A DNA stretch of 64,000 nt from CAIWHR01 sp963741355 (GCA_963741355.1 CAVUIG010000008.1:1-64000), one strand, 5' to 3'; positions 47,661 through 57,446 are shown, counted from the stretch's first letter. The notes: a model not told the origin generated them from the sequence alone. Numbers and translations: made by a program.

Positions 47661-48574
47661 ATGAGTTCGGAAAAGTCGCAGTACTGATGGGCGGCCCGTC
47701 GGCGGAGCGTGAAGTGTCGCTGATGTCCGGCAACGGCGTGCTCGCCGCGCTGCGCGAGAAGGGTGTCGACGCGCACGCGTTCGATCCCGCCGAGCGCGAC
47801 CTGTGGGAGCTGAAGCGCGACGGCTTCGCGCGCGTGTTCATCGCGCTGCATGGCCGCTTCGGCGAGGACGGCACGGTTCAGGGCGCGCTCGAGACGCTGA
47901 AGATTCCGTACACCGGCAGCGGCGTGATGGCCTCGGCGCTGGCGATGGACAAGTGGCGCACCAAGCTCGTCTGGCAGGCCTCGGGGATTCCGACGCCGCG
48001 CTATCGGATGGTGACCGCGAAGACCGACTGGATGCAGGTGGTCGCCGAGCTCGGGCTGCCGCTCATCGTGAAGCCGGTGCGGGAAGGCTCGACGATCGGG
48101 CTGACCAAGGTCGCCGGCGTCGACCACGGCGAGCTCGCGCAGGCCTACGTCGAAGCGGCGAAGCACGACGACCTCGTGCTGGTCGAGGAATTCGTCGTCG
48201 GCACCGAGCTGACCGCGTCGATCGTCAACGGCGTGGCGCTGCCGCTCATCCGGATCGAGGCGCCGCAGGGCAACTACGACTACCACGCGAAGTACTTCTC
48301 CAACGAGACCAAGTATTTCTGCCCCTGCGGCCTGCCGGACGCGAAGGAAAAGGAGCTGCGCGCGGCCTCGCTTGCCGCGTTCGACATCATCGGTTGCAGC
48401 GGCTGGGGCCGGCTCGACCTGATCCTGCGCGCCGACGGAACGTACCAGTTCCTCGAAGTGAACACCTCGCCGGGAATGACCGGCCATTCGCTGGTGCCGA
48501 TGGCCGCGAAGGCCGCCGGCATCGGCTTTCCCGAGCTGTGCGTCGAAATCCTGCGGAGCGCGCATGTGGGATGA
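47657..48574 (+). CDS. ddl: D-alanine--D-alanine ligase
   Basis: A 305-residue ATP-grasp enzyme that makes the D-Ala-D-Ala used by MurF. Recognisable parts are VLMGGPSAEREVSLMSG, IALHGRFGEDGTVQGALETLKIPYTGSGVMASALAMDK, the ATP-grasp segment PLIVKPVREGSTIGLTKV and the terminal FLEVNTSPGMTGHSLVPMAA. Complete. It overlaps murB by four bases and ftsQ by eleven. Confidence 0.97.
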   Translation: MNEFGKVAVLMGGPSAEREVSLMSGNGVLAALREKGVDAHAFDPAERDLWELKRDGFARVFIALHGRFGEDGTVQGALETLKIPYTGSGVMASALAMDKWRTKLVWQASGIPTPRYRMVTAKTDWMQVVAELGLPLIVKPVREGSTIGLTKVAGVDHGELAQAYVEAAKHDDLVLVEEFVVGTELTASIVNGVALPLIRIEAPQGNYDYHAKYFSNETKYFCPCGLPDAKEKELRAASLAAFDIIGCSGWGRLDLILRADGTYQFLEVNTSPGMTGHSLVPMAAKAAGIGFPELCVEILRSAHVG

Positions 48575-49307
48575 CGCGAAACAGCTGAACGCCGTCGCCG
48601 TCGGCCTCGCGCTGATCGCGATCGCCCTGCTGACGTGGGGCGCGTTGGCGTGGATCGCCCGGCAGCCGATCTTCGCGCTGCGCGAGGTCGTCGTCACGAC
48701 ACCGCTCACGCGGGCAAATCCCGCGCACGTCGAGGCGGTGATCCGCGACGAGCTCGCGGGAACGCTGCTGACGCTGGACCTCGCGCGGTCCCGCGCGGCG
48801 CTCGCGCGCGTGCCGTGGGTGCGCTCGGTGGCGCTGCGCCGCCAGGCGCCGGCGCGACTCGAGATCGCGATCGAGGAGCACGTGCCGATCGCGCGCTGGA
48901 ACGACACCGGCCTCGTCAACGCGCAGGGCGAAGTGTTCGTCGCCGATTACGACGGCGAGCTGCCGCAGTTCGACGCACCCGAAGGTCGCTCGGCGGACGT
49001 GGCGGCGCGTTTTCGCGAATGGAGCGACGCGCTTGCGCCGCTCGCGCTCGCCGTGCAGCACGTCTCGCTGTCGGCGCGCGGCGGATGGCATCTGCGCGTC
49101 ACGGGAGGCGGGACGCCGCTCGCGATCGAGCTCGGGCGCGACGAGCCTTCCGAGCGTCTCGCGCGCTTCGTGGCGGCCTACCGAACAACGGTCGGCGCGC
49201 TGGCGCGGGCGGGAACGCGCGTCGACCGGGTCGACCTGCGCTACCGGAATGGTTTTGCGGCGCGGGTGCCGGGACTTCCCGAGCTTCCGGCGCGCAAGAC
49301 GGGGTGA
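48564..49307 (+). CDS. ftsQ: Cell division protein FtsQ
   Basis: A 247-residue bitopic membrane protein. After a 10-residue cytoplasmic tail there is a transmembrane helix (AVAVGLALIAIALLTWGALAWIA), then the POTRA domain (IFALREVVVTTPLTRANPAHVEAVIRDELAGTLLTLDLARSRAALARVPWVRSVALRRQAPARLEIAIEEHVPIARW), then a beta domain. It recruits FtsL and FtsB to the divisome. Typical length and position. Confidence 0.95.
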   Translation: MWDDAKQLNAVAVGLALIAIALLTWGALAWIARQPIFALREVVVTTPLTRANPAHVEAVIRDELAGTLLTLDLARSRAALARVPWVRSVALRRQAPARLEIAIEEHVPIARWNDTGLVNAQGEVFVADYDGELPQFDAPEGRSADVAARFREWSDALAPLALAVQHVSLSARGGWHLRVTGGGTPLAIELGRDEPSERLARFVAAYRTTVGALARAGTRVDRVDLRYRNGFAARVPGLPELPARKTG

Positions 49308-49359
49308 GCGACGCGATGACGGATGCGAGCCATGCAATGCGGCAACGGAAAGTGAGCGG

Positions 49360-50592
49360 ATGGTGAAAGACGCGAAGAACGTGATCGTGGGCCTCGACAT
49401 CGGGACGTCGAAGATCGTCGCGATCGTCGCCGAGGTCACGCCCGACGACGGCCTCAACATCATCGGGCTCGGCACGCAGCCCTCGCGCGGCCTGCGCCGC
49501 GGCGTCGTCGTCAACATCGAGGCGACGATGGCGTCGATCCAGCGCGTGCTGGAGGAAGCCGAGCTGATGGCCGACTGCCGCATCACCGAGGTGTACACGG
49601 GTGTGGCCGGCAGCCACATCAGGAGCCTCAACTCGAGCGGGATGGTCGCGATCAAGGAGAAGGAGGTCACGCAGGCGGACATCGACCGCGTCGTCGAGAC
49701 GGCGAAGGCGATCGCGATCCCGAACGACCAGCAGATCCTGCACATCATCCCGCAGGAATTCATCATCGACGGGCAGGAGGACGTGCGCGAGCCGCTCGGC
49801 ATGAGCGGCGTGCGGCTCGAGGTGAAGGTGCACATCGTCACCGGCGCGGTGTCCGCGGTCGAGAACATCGTGAAGTGCGTGCGTCGCTGCGGCCTCGAGG
49901 TGAAGGACGTGATCCTGCAGCCGCTCGCCTCCGCGATCGCCGTGCTGAACGACGACGAGAAGGAGCTGGGCGTGTGCCTCATCGACATCGGCGGCGGCAC
50001 CACCGACCTCGCGGTGTTCGCGAACGGCGCGATCCGGCACACGTCGGTGATCCCCATCGCCGGCGACCAGGTCACCAACGACATCGCGATGACGCTGCGC
50101 ACGCCGACCAAGGAAGCCGAGGAGCTGAAGCTGCGGCACGGCTGCGCGCTGCGCCAGTTCGCCGGCGCCAACGACATCATCGAAGTGCCCGGCGTCGGCG
50201 ACCGGCCGCCGCGCACGCTGTCGCGGCAGACGCTGGCCGAAGTGATCGAGCCGCGCATCGAGGAGCTCTACACGCTGGTGCAGGCGGAGCTGCGCCGCTC
50301 GGGATTCGAGGAGCTCCTGTCTTCCGGAATCGTGCTGACCGGCGGCACCGCGCTGCTCGGCGGCATGACCGAGCTCGGCGAGGAGGTCTTTCACCTTCCG
50401 GTGCGCATCGGCATCCCCGCCTACGGGGGCGGGCTCGCCGACGTCGTGCGCAGCCCGCGCTACGCGACCGCGGTGGGGCTCCTCATCGAGGGCCGCAATC
50501 AATATTTGCGCGATCGCGACTCGCGCGCCCAGTCGACCGGGCTGGGCGGAGTCGCCACGCGCATGAAGCAATGGTTCAAGGCGAATTTCTAG
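49360..50592 (+). CDS. ftsA: Cell division protein FtsA
   Basis: A 410-residue actin-like protein that anchors FtsZ to the membrane. It begins NVIVGLDIGTSKIVAIVAEV (phosphate-1 motif), continues through GVVVNIEATMASIQRVLEEAE (1C domain start) and LIDIGGGTTDLAVF (phosphate-2), and ends with the amphipathic membrane-targeting tail TRMKQWFKANF. Complete. It lies 52 bases after ftsQ. Confidence 0.97.
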   Translation: MVKDAKNVIVGLDIGTSKIVAIVAEVTPDDGLNIIGLGTQPSRGLRRGVVVNIEATMASIQRVLEEAELMADCRITEVYTGVAGSHIRSLNSSGMVAIKEKEVTQADIDRVVETAKAIAIPNDQQILHIIPQEFIIDGQEDVREPLGMSGVRLEVKVHIVTGAVSAVENIVKCVRRCGLEVKDVILQPLASAIAVLNDDEKELGVCLIDIGGGTTDLAVFANGAIRHTSVIPIAGDQVTNDIAMTLRTPTKEAEELKLRHGCALRQFAGANDIIEVPGVGDRPPRTLSRQTLAEVIEPRIEELYTLVQAELRRSGFEELLSSGIVLTGGTALLGGMTELGEEVFHLPVRIGIPAYGGGLADVVRSPRYATAVGLLIEGRNQYLRDRDSRAQSTGLGGVATRMKQWFKANF

Positions 50593-50708
50593 GGACAAGC
50601 GATGAAAAGCGACGAGCGAGCGACTGTATCGGCATCGAAACGACCACGTAATTGACATTCGACATCTGAAATCGGCATCCGAATCACGACAGGAGAAAGG
50701 AACTCATC

Positions 50709-51887
50709 ATGTTCGAAATCATCGACCAAACCCCGCAGGAAGGGGCAATCATCAAGGTCATCGGCGTCGGCGGCTGCGGCGGCAACGCAGTGGAGCACAT
50801 GATCGGCCGCGGTCTGTCGGGCGTGGAGTTCATCTCCGCGAACACCGACGCGCAGGCGCTGCGCCGTTCCACGGCACGCGTGCAGTTGCAGCTCGGCAGC
50901 TCGCTCACGCGCGGCCTCGGCGCGGGGGCGAAACCCGAGATCGGGCGCGACGCGGCCAACGAGGATCGCGACCGCATCGCCGAGCTGATCGACGGCGCCG
51001 ACATGCTCTTCATCACGGCCGGCATGGGCGGCGGCACGGGAACGGGGGCGGCGCCGGTGATCGCGGACATCGCGAAGAGCCTCAACATCCTGACGGTCGC
51101 GGTCGTCACGCGGCCGTTCGGATTCGAAGGCAAGCGGCAGAAGGTCGCGCAGATGGGGATCGACGAGCTCGGCAAGCGGGTCGACTCGCTGATCATCATC
51201 CCCAACGACAAGCTGATGGAGGTGCTGGGCGAGGACGTTTCGGTGCTCGACGCCTACGCGGCCGCCAACGACGTCCTGCACGGCGCGGTGTCGGGGATCG
51301 CCGAGGTGATCAACAATCCGGGACTCGTCAACGTCGACTTCGCGGACGTGCGCACCGTCATGGGTGAAGTCGGGATGGCGATGATGGGATCGGCGACCCA
51401 TGCCGGCATCGATCGCGCGCGGCTCGCCGCCGAGGCGGCGGTGCGGAGCCCGCTGCTCGAGGACGTGAACCTCCTCGGCGCGCGCGGCGTGCTGGTCAAC
51501 ATCACCGCGTCCGCCGCGCTGCGGATGAAGGAGTATCACGAGGTGATGAACACCATCAAGGAATTCACCGCGGAGGACGCGATGGTGATCGTCGGCACGG
51601 TGATCGACGACGCGATGGACGACCGGCTGCGCGTGACGATGGTCGCGACGGGGCTCGGCGGGGCGAACGCGAAGCAGCAGCGCGCGCCGAACATCGCGCT
51701 GGTCGAGAGCGCCGTCGCGCTCCAGCGCACGGGGACCGATAACGTTGCAATGACCGGCGGGGCGCCGAACTACGACGATCTCGACCAGCCTGCGGTCGTG
51801 CGGCGCGGCCGTACGCCGGCGGCACGTACGGCTCCGGCGATCGACGCGGCGGAGATCCCGGCATTCCTGCGCAAGCAGGCGGACTGA
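50709..51887 (+). CDS. ftsZ: Cell division protein FtsZ
   Basis: A 392-residue tubulin homologue that forms the Z-ring. The N-terminal IKVIGVGGCGGNAVEHM, the tubulin signature GGGTGTG (residues 107-113) and NNPGLVNVDFADVRTVM are present; the C-terminal peptide EIPAFLRKQAD is the usual docking tail for FtsA and ZipA. AGGAGAAAGGAACTC precedes the ATG. The 116-base gap from ftsA may hold an additional promoter. Confidence 0.98.
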   Translation: MFEIIDQTPQEGAIIKVIGVGGCGGNAVEHMIGRGLSGVEFISANTDAQALRRSTARVQLQLGSSLTRGLGAGAKPEIGRDAANEDRDRIAELIDGADMLFITAGMGGGTGTGAAPVIADIAKSLNILTVAVVTRPFGFEGKRQKVAQMGIDELGKRVDSLIIIPNDKLMEVLGEDVSVLDAYAAANDVLHGAVSGIAEVINNPGLVNVDFADVRTVMGEVGMAMMGSATHAGIDRARLAAEAAVRSPLLEDVNLLGARGVLVNITASAALRMKEYHEVMNTIKEFTAEDAMVIVGTVIDDAMDDRLRVTMVATGLGGANAKQQRAPNIALVESAVALQRTGTDNVAMTGGAPNYDDLDQPAVVRRGRTPAARTAPAIDAAEIPAFLRKQAD

Positions 51888-52016
51888 GGCGGGGGATTGT
51901 CGCGGTCGCCCGAGCGTGCTGCAATGCGGGAGCGGCGCTGCCGTGGCCAGCGGCGCTGTGGTAGTATTGATACTTAAGCCCTTGAGGCGACACGGAAAAG
52001 AACCGCGGTGCACAGG

Positions 52017-52931
52017 ATGCTGAAGCAGCGGACGCTCAAATCGGCGAGCAAGACGACGGGCGTGGGTGTGCACACCGGCGCGCGCGTCGATATCGTCCTG
52101 CGTCCGGCTCTTCCCGACACCGGAATCGTGTTCCATCGCGTCGATCTGGCGCAGCCCGTCTCGATCCCGGCCGATGCGTTTCATGTCGGCGACACTCGGC
52201 TCTCGACCTCGCTCAGGCAGGACGGCGCGTCGATCTCGACCGTCGAGCACGTGCTGTCCGCGTGCGCCGGCCTTGGCATCGACAACATGCACATCGACGT
52301 CGCCGGACCGGAGCTGCCGATCATGGACGGCAGCGCGGCGCCGTTCGTCTTCCTGCTGCAGTCGGCGGGGATCGTCGAGCAGGACGCGCGCAAGAAGTAC
52401 ATGCGCATCCTCGAGACGGTCGAGGTGCGCGACGGCGACAAGTGGGCGCGGCTCGAGCCGTTCGACGGCTTCAAGCTCGATTTCACGATCGACTTCCCGC
52501 ATCCGATGTTCGGCTCCGAGAATCGCCAGGTCGTCATCGATTTCGCCGAGCACTCGTACGTCAAGGAAGTCGCGCGGGCGCGCACGTTCGGCTTCATGCA
52601 GGACGTCGAGGCGATGCGATCCGCCGGCCTGGGGCTCGGCGGCAGCCTGCAGAATGCGGTCGTGCTGGATGATTTCCGCGTGCTGAACAGCGAGGGGCTT
52701 CGCTACGACAACGAGTTCGTCAAGCACAAGGTGCTGGACGCGATCGGCGACCTCTACCTGCTGGGCCATCCGCTGATCGGCCTCTACACGACGTACAAGA
52801 CCGGCCACGCGCTCAACAACATGCTGACGCGCGCGGTGATGGCGCGCCGCGAAGCCTACGAGCTCGTGACGTTCGACACGCCGGGTGAAGTTCCCTCGGC
52901 GTTCAAGGACTGGCAGTTCGTGACGGCGTGA
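52017..52931 (+). CDS. lpxC: UDP-3-O-acyl-N-acetylglucosamine deacetylase
   Basis: A 304-residue zinc enzyme committing UDP-GlcNAc to lipid A synthesis. It starts LKQRTLKSASKTTGVGVHTG. Zinc ligands are His78 in STVEHVLSA and the later His and Asp of FVKHKVLDAIGD; the GHALNN motif carries the catalytic His. The ATG at 52017 is preferred over a GTG nine bases upstream because it gives the standard N-terminus. Position after ftsZ is usual in Proteobacteria. Confidence 0.97.
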   Translation: MLKQRTLKSASKTTGVGVHTGARVDIVLRPALPDTGIVFHRVDLAQPVSIPADAFHVGDTRLSTSLRQDGASISTVEHVLSACAGLGIDNMHIDVAGPELPIMDGSAAPFVFLLQSAGIVEQDARKKYMRILETVEVRDGDKWARLEPFDGFKLDFTIDFPHPMFGSENRQVVIDFAEHSYVKEVARARTFGFMQDVEAMRSAGLGLGGSLQNAVVLDDFRVLNSEGLRYDNEFVKHKVLDAIGDLYLLGHPLIGLYTTYKTGHALNNMLTRAVMARREAYELVTFDTPGEVPSAFKDWQFVTA

Positions 52932-53203
52932 CTCGTCTGGTCACGGCGCCGGTGCCTTCGCTCGGCCATCGCAGCACGCATGACCCCGCGACGCAACGCG
53001 CTGAGCGGCCCGACCTCGTGCTCGCGCGGCTCCTGCTCATCATCCCGCTGGTCGCGATCGCCATCGCCGCCATCCTCTATTTCTCCACGCGCGATCGCCG
53101 TTACCTCAAGTTCATCCGGGAGACCGTCCGATTCACGATCATCGTCGCCATCGTCGTGTTCCTCTATTTCGCGGCGCGGCGATTGGGCATGCACATCGGC
53201 TGA
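52928..53203 (+). CDS. Small two-helix membrane protein
   Basis: Up to 91 residues starting at a GTG that overlaps the lpxC stop (GTGA). Two transmembrane helices are predicted: LLLIIPLVAIAIAAILYF and FTIIVAIVVFLYFAARRL, joined by a basic loop (STRDRRYLKFIRETVR). The true start may be later. Function unknown, but the overlap with lpxC suggests an envelope role or coupled expression. Confidence 0.7.
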   Translation: MTRLVTAPVPSLGHRSTHDPATQRAERPDLVLARLLLIIPLVAIAIAAILYFSTRDRRYLKFIRETVRFTIIVAIVVFLYFAARRLGMHIG

Positions 53204-53498
53204 ATTCGGCGGATATAAGCGAGCGGTAGGGATCGTCCTGATCGCCTGCAAAGATCGCGGAGTCGAATGGGAGGTCATTGCGCAACGCCAGGATCGTCGA
53301 GGTCCGGACGTATTTCATCGCCGACATGGACCTCCAGCAAGCTGCTTTCCCCCACAGTGAGCGCGGATACCTGCGAACGATTCCGAGCGGCAACAGTCTG
53401 GAAAGTCTGGTCACAAGAGTTGACGCCGTTCAATGGGATAGTTTAGAGTTTTCGTTCCCGCCATAGTCTGCAACGTCGCTCAACGAAGGAGGCCAACG

Positions 53499-53799
53499 AT
53501 GAAGTCGGTTCTGTTGTCGGTTGCGATCTGCCGGGTTGGTGGCGGCAGGAGCGGCAAATGCGCAGGACGGCGCGGCGCTCGCGCAGAAGAGTGGTTGCCT
53601 GAACTGCCACGCGGTGGACACGAAGAAGGTCGGCCCGCCGCTCAAGGAGGCGGCGGCCAAGCTCAAAGGCAAGTCGAATGCCGAGGCCGTGGCGGCGATC
53701 AAGGGATCGAAGGCGCATGCGCAACTCAAGGCTTCGGACGAAGACCTGACCTCGATCAACACGTGGATGCAGTCGGGGTTCGCGCGCGCCGGAATGTAG
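53499..53799 (+). CDS. c-type cytochrome (frameshifted in its signal peptide)
   Basis: A small periplasmic monoheme cytochrome of about 100 residues. The heme motif CLNCH lies in GAALAQKSGCLNCHAVDTKKVGPPLKEAAAKLKG, and the distal part ends INTWMQSGF, where a Met ligand would be expected. One extra C near 53532 splits the signal peptide (MKSVLLSVAICGLVAAGAANAQ). AGGAGG precedes the ATG. It probably carries electrons to an oxidase not encoded here. Confidence 0.85.
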
Positions 53800-54264
53800 C
53801 GGCAGCAACGCGGCGCAACAGGCGGCGCGGCTGGCGGCCGTATTCTGGCGCGGTCAGCAAAGCGCAACGCCGGTGACCTCGCGAATGACGGAGCGGGCGG
53901 TCCGAAAGGGCCGCCCGTTTTCATTGGGTCGATCGCCGACGGCGGACGGCGTGATGACCCGATTCCTTGTGCCGACCCGGCCGCGAACGCATCGGCACCG
54001 CTCAATGTGGAGCGCCGGGACCCCATTGATGCGAAGTTCCACGCGAATACTTGCGCTGCGTCAAGGATGTGCCGTGGTTACGCTACGCGTTACACCGTAA
54101 AATCGGGGCCATCAGATCAGCGTCGCGCCGGCGTCCGCGGGTGCCGGGCGCGTGCCTCTGCGGTGCCGCCGATTCGGAAGTCACGCCTCCGATTGACCAA
54201 CTCGGCTGTACGCACGGGCGCATCGACACGTAGCCGAAGATTCAATGACTGACGGGAGAAGCAA
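53800..54264. other. Intergenic stretch with a terminator, no gene
   Basis: The first part holds the cytochrome terminator (listed separately). From 53922 to 54264 only short overlapping frames are seen. A GGGAGA ribosome-binding site for the next gene lies near 54253. Confidence 0.45.
53894..53921 (+). terminator. Intrinsic terminator after the cytochrome gene
   Basis: CGGGCGGTCC and GGGCCGCCCG form a 10-bp stem with one G-T pair and the tetraloop GAAA, followed by TTTT (53918-53921). Confidence 0.8.
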
Positions 54265-55008
54265 ATGAGGAAACTGCTTGTGGGCATCGCGTTACTAGCC
54301 TTCGCGGGGATCGCAATCGCCGCGGATTCACCGGCGCCTGCGCAGCCGCAGATCGCGACATTGAGCGGCAAGGTCCTCGAAGTGAAGGACGTCGACAGCT
54401 ACACGTACATGCGCCTCCAGACGAAGGACGGCGAACTGTGGGCCGCGGTGAACAAGACGCCGGTGAAGGTGGGTGCGGACATCACGATCTACGATCCGGC
54501 GATGATGGTGAATTTCGAGAGCAAGGCGCTGAAGAAGACGTTCGACCGGATCGTCTTCGGCTCGATTCCGGTGCCGGTCGCCAATGCCACGCCCGCGGCG
54601 GCTGCTCCCGCCGGCTCGACCGACATGGCGGCGATGCACGCCGGCATGGCAAAGAGCGCGGGCGCCGGCGCGGAAGTCAAGAGCATCAAGGTTGCGAAGG
54701 CCAAAGGGCCGGATGCGCGCACCGTCGCCGAAGTCACGACGCAGGGCGCCGCCCTCAAAGGCAAGACCGTCGTCGTTCATGGCCAGGTCGTGAAGTTCAC
54801 GCCCGAAGTAATGGGCAAGAACTGGGTTCATCTGCGCGATGGATCGGGCTCCGCCACGGATGGCAGCAACGACGTTCTGGTCACGACCAAGGACGAAACC
54901 AAGATCGGTGACATCGTGCTGGCCAAGGGCATCGTGCAGACCGACAAGAACTTCGGCTCGGGTTATGCGTACAAGGTCCTGATCGACGAGGCGAAGCTTT
55001 CGAAGTAG
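54265..55008 (+). CDS. Exported protein with OB-fold-like repeats
   Basis: A 247-residue periplasmic protein with a signal peptide (ending IAIA, residue 19). Two related beta modules are visible, residues about 30-90 (LSGKVLEVKDVDSYTYMRLQTKDGELWAAV) and about 165-245 (LKGKTVVVHGQVVKFTPEVMGKNWVHLRDGSG and KDETKIGDIVLAKGIVQTDKNFGSGYAYKVLI), joined by an Ala/Lys-rich linker. This resembles exported OB-fold (nucleic-acid- or ligand-binding) proteins, but the role is unknown. Confidence 0.72.
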   Translation: MRKLLVGIALLAFAGIAIAADSPAPAQPQIATLSGKVLEVKDVDSYTYMRLQTKDGELWAAVNKTPVKVGADITIYDPAMMVNFESKALKKTFDRIVFGSIPVPVANATPAAAAPAGSTDMAAMHAGMAKSAGAGAEVKSIKVAKAKGPDARTVAEVTTQGAALKGKTVVVHGQVVKFTPEVMGKNWVHLRDGSGSATDGSNDVLVTTKDETKIGDIVLAKGIVQTDKNFGSGYAYKVLIDEAKLSK

Positions 55009-55206
55009 TCGCGGGACGCATCGCGACATTCGATTGCCGGGGCAATCGGACAAGGGATATGATGCCGGGTCGCTGCGCGACTCGGCATCGCTATTTTCGC
55101 CAGCGCCAATCGACGCGACGACGCTGCGCCACGTAACGCTGCGCCCGTCGAAGGGCCGGCTCCGCAGTCGACGAGCTCGAGTTCCTGAACACATTCGGAG
55201 TCAACG

Positions 55207-56235
55207 ATGAAAGACATCCATCGCAAGACCGGCTGGCTTGCCGCGTCGCTGCTCTTCCTGATCGCAGCCGCGCTCCCAGCGCTGGCGCAGGCGCCGGATC
55301 CGCTGCCATCGTGGAATGACGGTGCCGCGAAGCGGGCGATCGTCGAGTTCGTGAAAGCGACCACTACCCAGGGCACTCCGGACTTCGTGCAGCCGGCTGA
55401 TCGTATCGCCACGTTCGACCAGGACGGGACGCTGTGGGTCGAGCATCCGATGTATTCGCAGCTCATGTACTGCCTCGAGCGCGTACCGGCGGTCGTCAAG
55501 GCGAAGCCGGAGCTCGCCAAGGTCGAGCCGTTCAAGACCGTCTTGTCAGGAAACCGCGAGGCGATCGCCAAGCTCCCGATGAAGGATCTGGAGAAGATCC
55601 TCGCCGCGACGCTGACCGGCATGTCGGTCGAGGAATTCCAGGACCAGGTGAAGCAGTGGCTCGCCGTGGCCAGGGACCCGCGCTGGAAGAAGCCGTATAC
55701 CGAGCTCACGTATCTACCGATGCAGGAAGTGCTGAAGTACCTGCGCGCCAACGGCTACAAGACGTACATCGTCACCGGTGGCGGGCAGGACTTCGTGCGC
55801 GTGTATGCGGAAGCGACCTACGGCATTCCGCCCGAGCAGGTCGTCGGCAGCGCCGGGGCGACCAAGTTCGGTTACGACAAGGACGGCCGGCCGTTCCTGA
55901 CCAAGGAGCCGAAGCTCCTGCTCAACGACGACAAGGCTGGCAAGCCCGAGGGCATCCACCTGATGATCGGAAGGCGGCCCTATGCGGCATTCGGCAACAC
56001 GGCCGGCGACCAGCAGATGCTCGAGTACACGCAAGCCGGCGACGGCAGGCGACTGGAGATGCTGGTATTGCATGACGACGCGCAGCGCGAGTATGCGTAC
56101 GGGCCGGCGGCCGGGCTTCCGGCTTCCAAGATCGGGACGTTCAGCCAGCAGTTGTACGACATCGCGAAGGCGCGCGGCTGGACCGTCATCAGCATGAAGA
56201 ACGACTGGAAGAAGATATTTTCATTCGAACCGTGA
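55207..56235 (+). CDS. Exported HAD-family phosphatase
   Basis: A 342-residue exported hydrolase with a signal peptide (cut near LAQA, residue 29). HAD motifs are FDQDGTLW (nucleophile Asp71, acid Asp73), YIVTGGGQDF (motif II Thr) and the late AFGNTAGDQQML (motif III/IV Asp). It resembles phosphoserine-phosphatase-like secreted HAD enzymes. It probably dephosphorylates a small metabolite in the periplasm. Stands alone between the OB-like protein and an outer-membrane gene. Confidence 0.87.
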   Translation: MKDIHRKTGWLAASLLFLIAAALPALAQAPDPLPSWNDGAAKRAIVEFVKATTTQGTPDFVQPADRIATFDQDGTLWVEHPMYSQLMYCLERVPAVVKAKPELAKVEPFKTVLSGNREAIAKLPMKDLEKILAATLTGMSVEEFQDQVKQWLAVARDPRWKKPYTELTYLPMQEVLKYLRANGYKTYIVTGGGQDFVRVYAEATYGIPPEQVVGSAGATKFGYDKDGRPFLTKEPKLLLNDDKAGKPEGIHLMIGRRPYAAFGNTAGDQQMLEYTQAGDGRRLEMLVLHDDAQREYAYGPAAGLPASKIGTFSQQLYDIAKARGWTVISMKNDWKKIFSFEP

Positions 56236-56318
56236 GCGACAGTCCGAGTCCAAGCTCGGCCTGATACCCCGATGCGATAACCTCCGGCCCGGCGCCGGGA
56301 CCGAGAGTGGAGCGATTC

Positions 56319-57140
56319 ATGGCAATGAGAAATAACGAATTGGGTTGGGTCGCCGCGGTGTCCGCCGCTGCGCTGATCGCCGCGTTGCCGGCCCATGCGG
56401 AATTGAGCGCCGAGGAGCTGGCGAAGATCGCGCAGAATCCGGTCGGCAACATGATCAGCGTCCCGTTCCAGAACAACACCAACCTCAATTTCGGCCCGGA
56501 GAAGGGGAACCAGAACATCCTCAACATCCAGCCGGTGATCCCGATCGAGGTCGACAAGGACTGGAACATCATCACGCGCACGATCATCCCGCTGATCTGG
56601 ATGCCGTCGCTCGGGCCGGACACCCCGGCGAAGAGCGGCATCGGCGACATCCAGCTGTCGGCATTCCTGTCGCCGGCGAATCCGGGTGAATGGATCTGGG
56701 GTCTCGGCGCAATCACGCAGATTCCGACCAACAGCAGCGAGGAGCTCGGCAACAAGAACTGGGGACTCGGCCCGACCGCCGTGGTGCTGCACATCAAGCA
56801 CGGCGATCCATGGGTCTACGGCGTGCTGGTGAACAACATCTGGTCGCTGACCAGCAGTGAGCAGGGCGGCGCGTACAACAACGGCCTCATCCAGCCGTTC
56901 CTCAATTACAACTTCTCGGATGGGGCGTACTTGACCAGCGCGCCGATCCTGACCGTCGACTGGAAGGCGGACAGCAGTCAGCGCTGGACAGTGCCCATCG
57001 GCGGCGGCGTCGGCAAAATCTTCCACATTGGCAAGCTGCCGGTGAATACCCAGTTATCGGCGTATTACAACGTGGTGAGACCGGACGACGGCGCCAATTG
57101 GCAGATCCGCGCGCAGGTCCAGCTGATGTTCCCGAAGTAA
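56319..57140 (+). CDS. Outer-membrane beta-barrel protein (transporter-like)
   Basis: A 273-residue exported protein; the ATG at 56319 follows GTGGAG. The signal peptide ends near PAHA, residue 26. It contains repeated amphipathic strands such as LNIQPVIPIEVDKDWNIITRTIIPLIWMPS, GDIQLSAFLSPANPGEWIWGLGAITQIPT and WQIRAQVQLMFPK. This matches the porin-like transporter group related to MetA-type phenol pathway proteins. Ligand unknown. Confidence 0.8.
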   Translation: MAMRNNELGWVAAVSAAALIAALPAHAELSAEELAKIAQNPVGNMISVPFQNNTNLNFGPEKGNQNILNIQPVIPIEVDKDWNIITRTIIPLIWMPSLGPDTPAKSGIGDIQLSAFLSPANPGEWIWGLGAITQIPTNSSEELGNKNWGLGPTAVVLHIKHGDPWVYGVLVNNIWSLTSSEQGGAYNNGLIQPFLNYNFSDGAYLTSAPILTVDWKADSSQRWTVPIGGGVGKIFHIGKLPVNTQLSAYYNVVRPDDGANWQIRAQVQLMFPK

Positions 57141-57446
57141 CGCGCAAGTCCCCGTTGCCGCTCCTTGCGAGTGATCGCCGCCGGCGAGCGATGTACTTGG
57201 CACGTTCAATGCTGTGGTTACCCTCCCGGGTCGCCCGTGGCGCCCGGACCACGAGCGTTCATAGCGGAGGTGAGCCATGTATTGGATGCTATTGCCGCCA
57301 AGTGCCAACGCCGGACGGCACATTGAAGGTCGATCATTGCCGCTGGGCGGCCATCTGATGGCGGTCCTTCGCGCGGGATGGGGCGCAGTCATGCACCTGG
57401 TCGCGCCCCACGGTCGGTAGGTCGAATCGTTGGCCAACGAACCTGT
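57141..57446. other. Intergenic stretch without a convincing gene
   Basis: About 306 bases between convergent genes. Only short frames in all directions; no terminator hairpin stands out. Confidence 0.4.

Noticed and set aside
53278..53466. A 62-codon frame before the cytochrome gene
   Set aside because: No recognisable family and no good ribosome-binding site.
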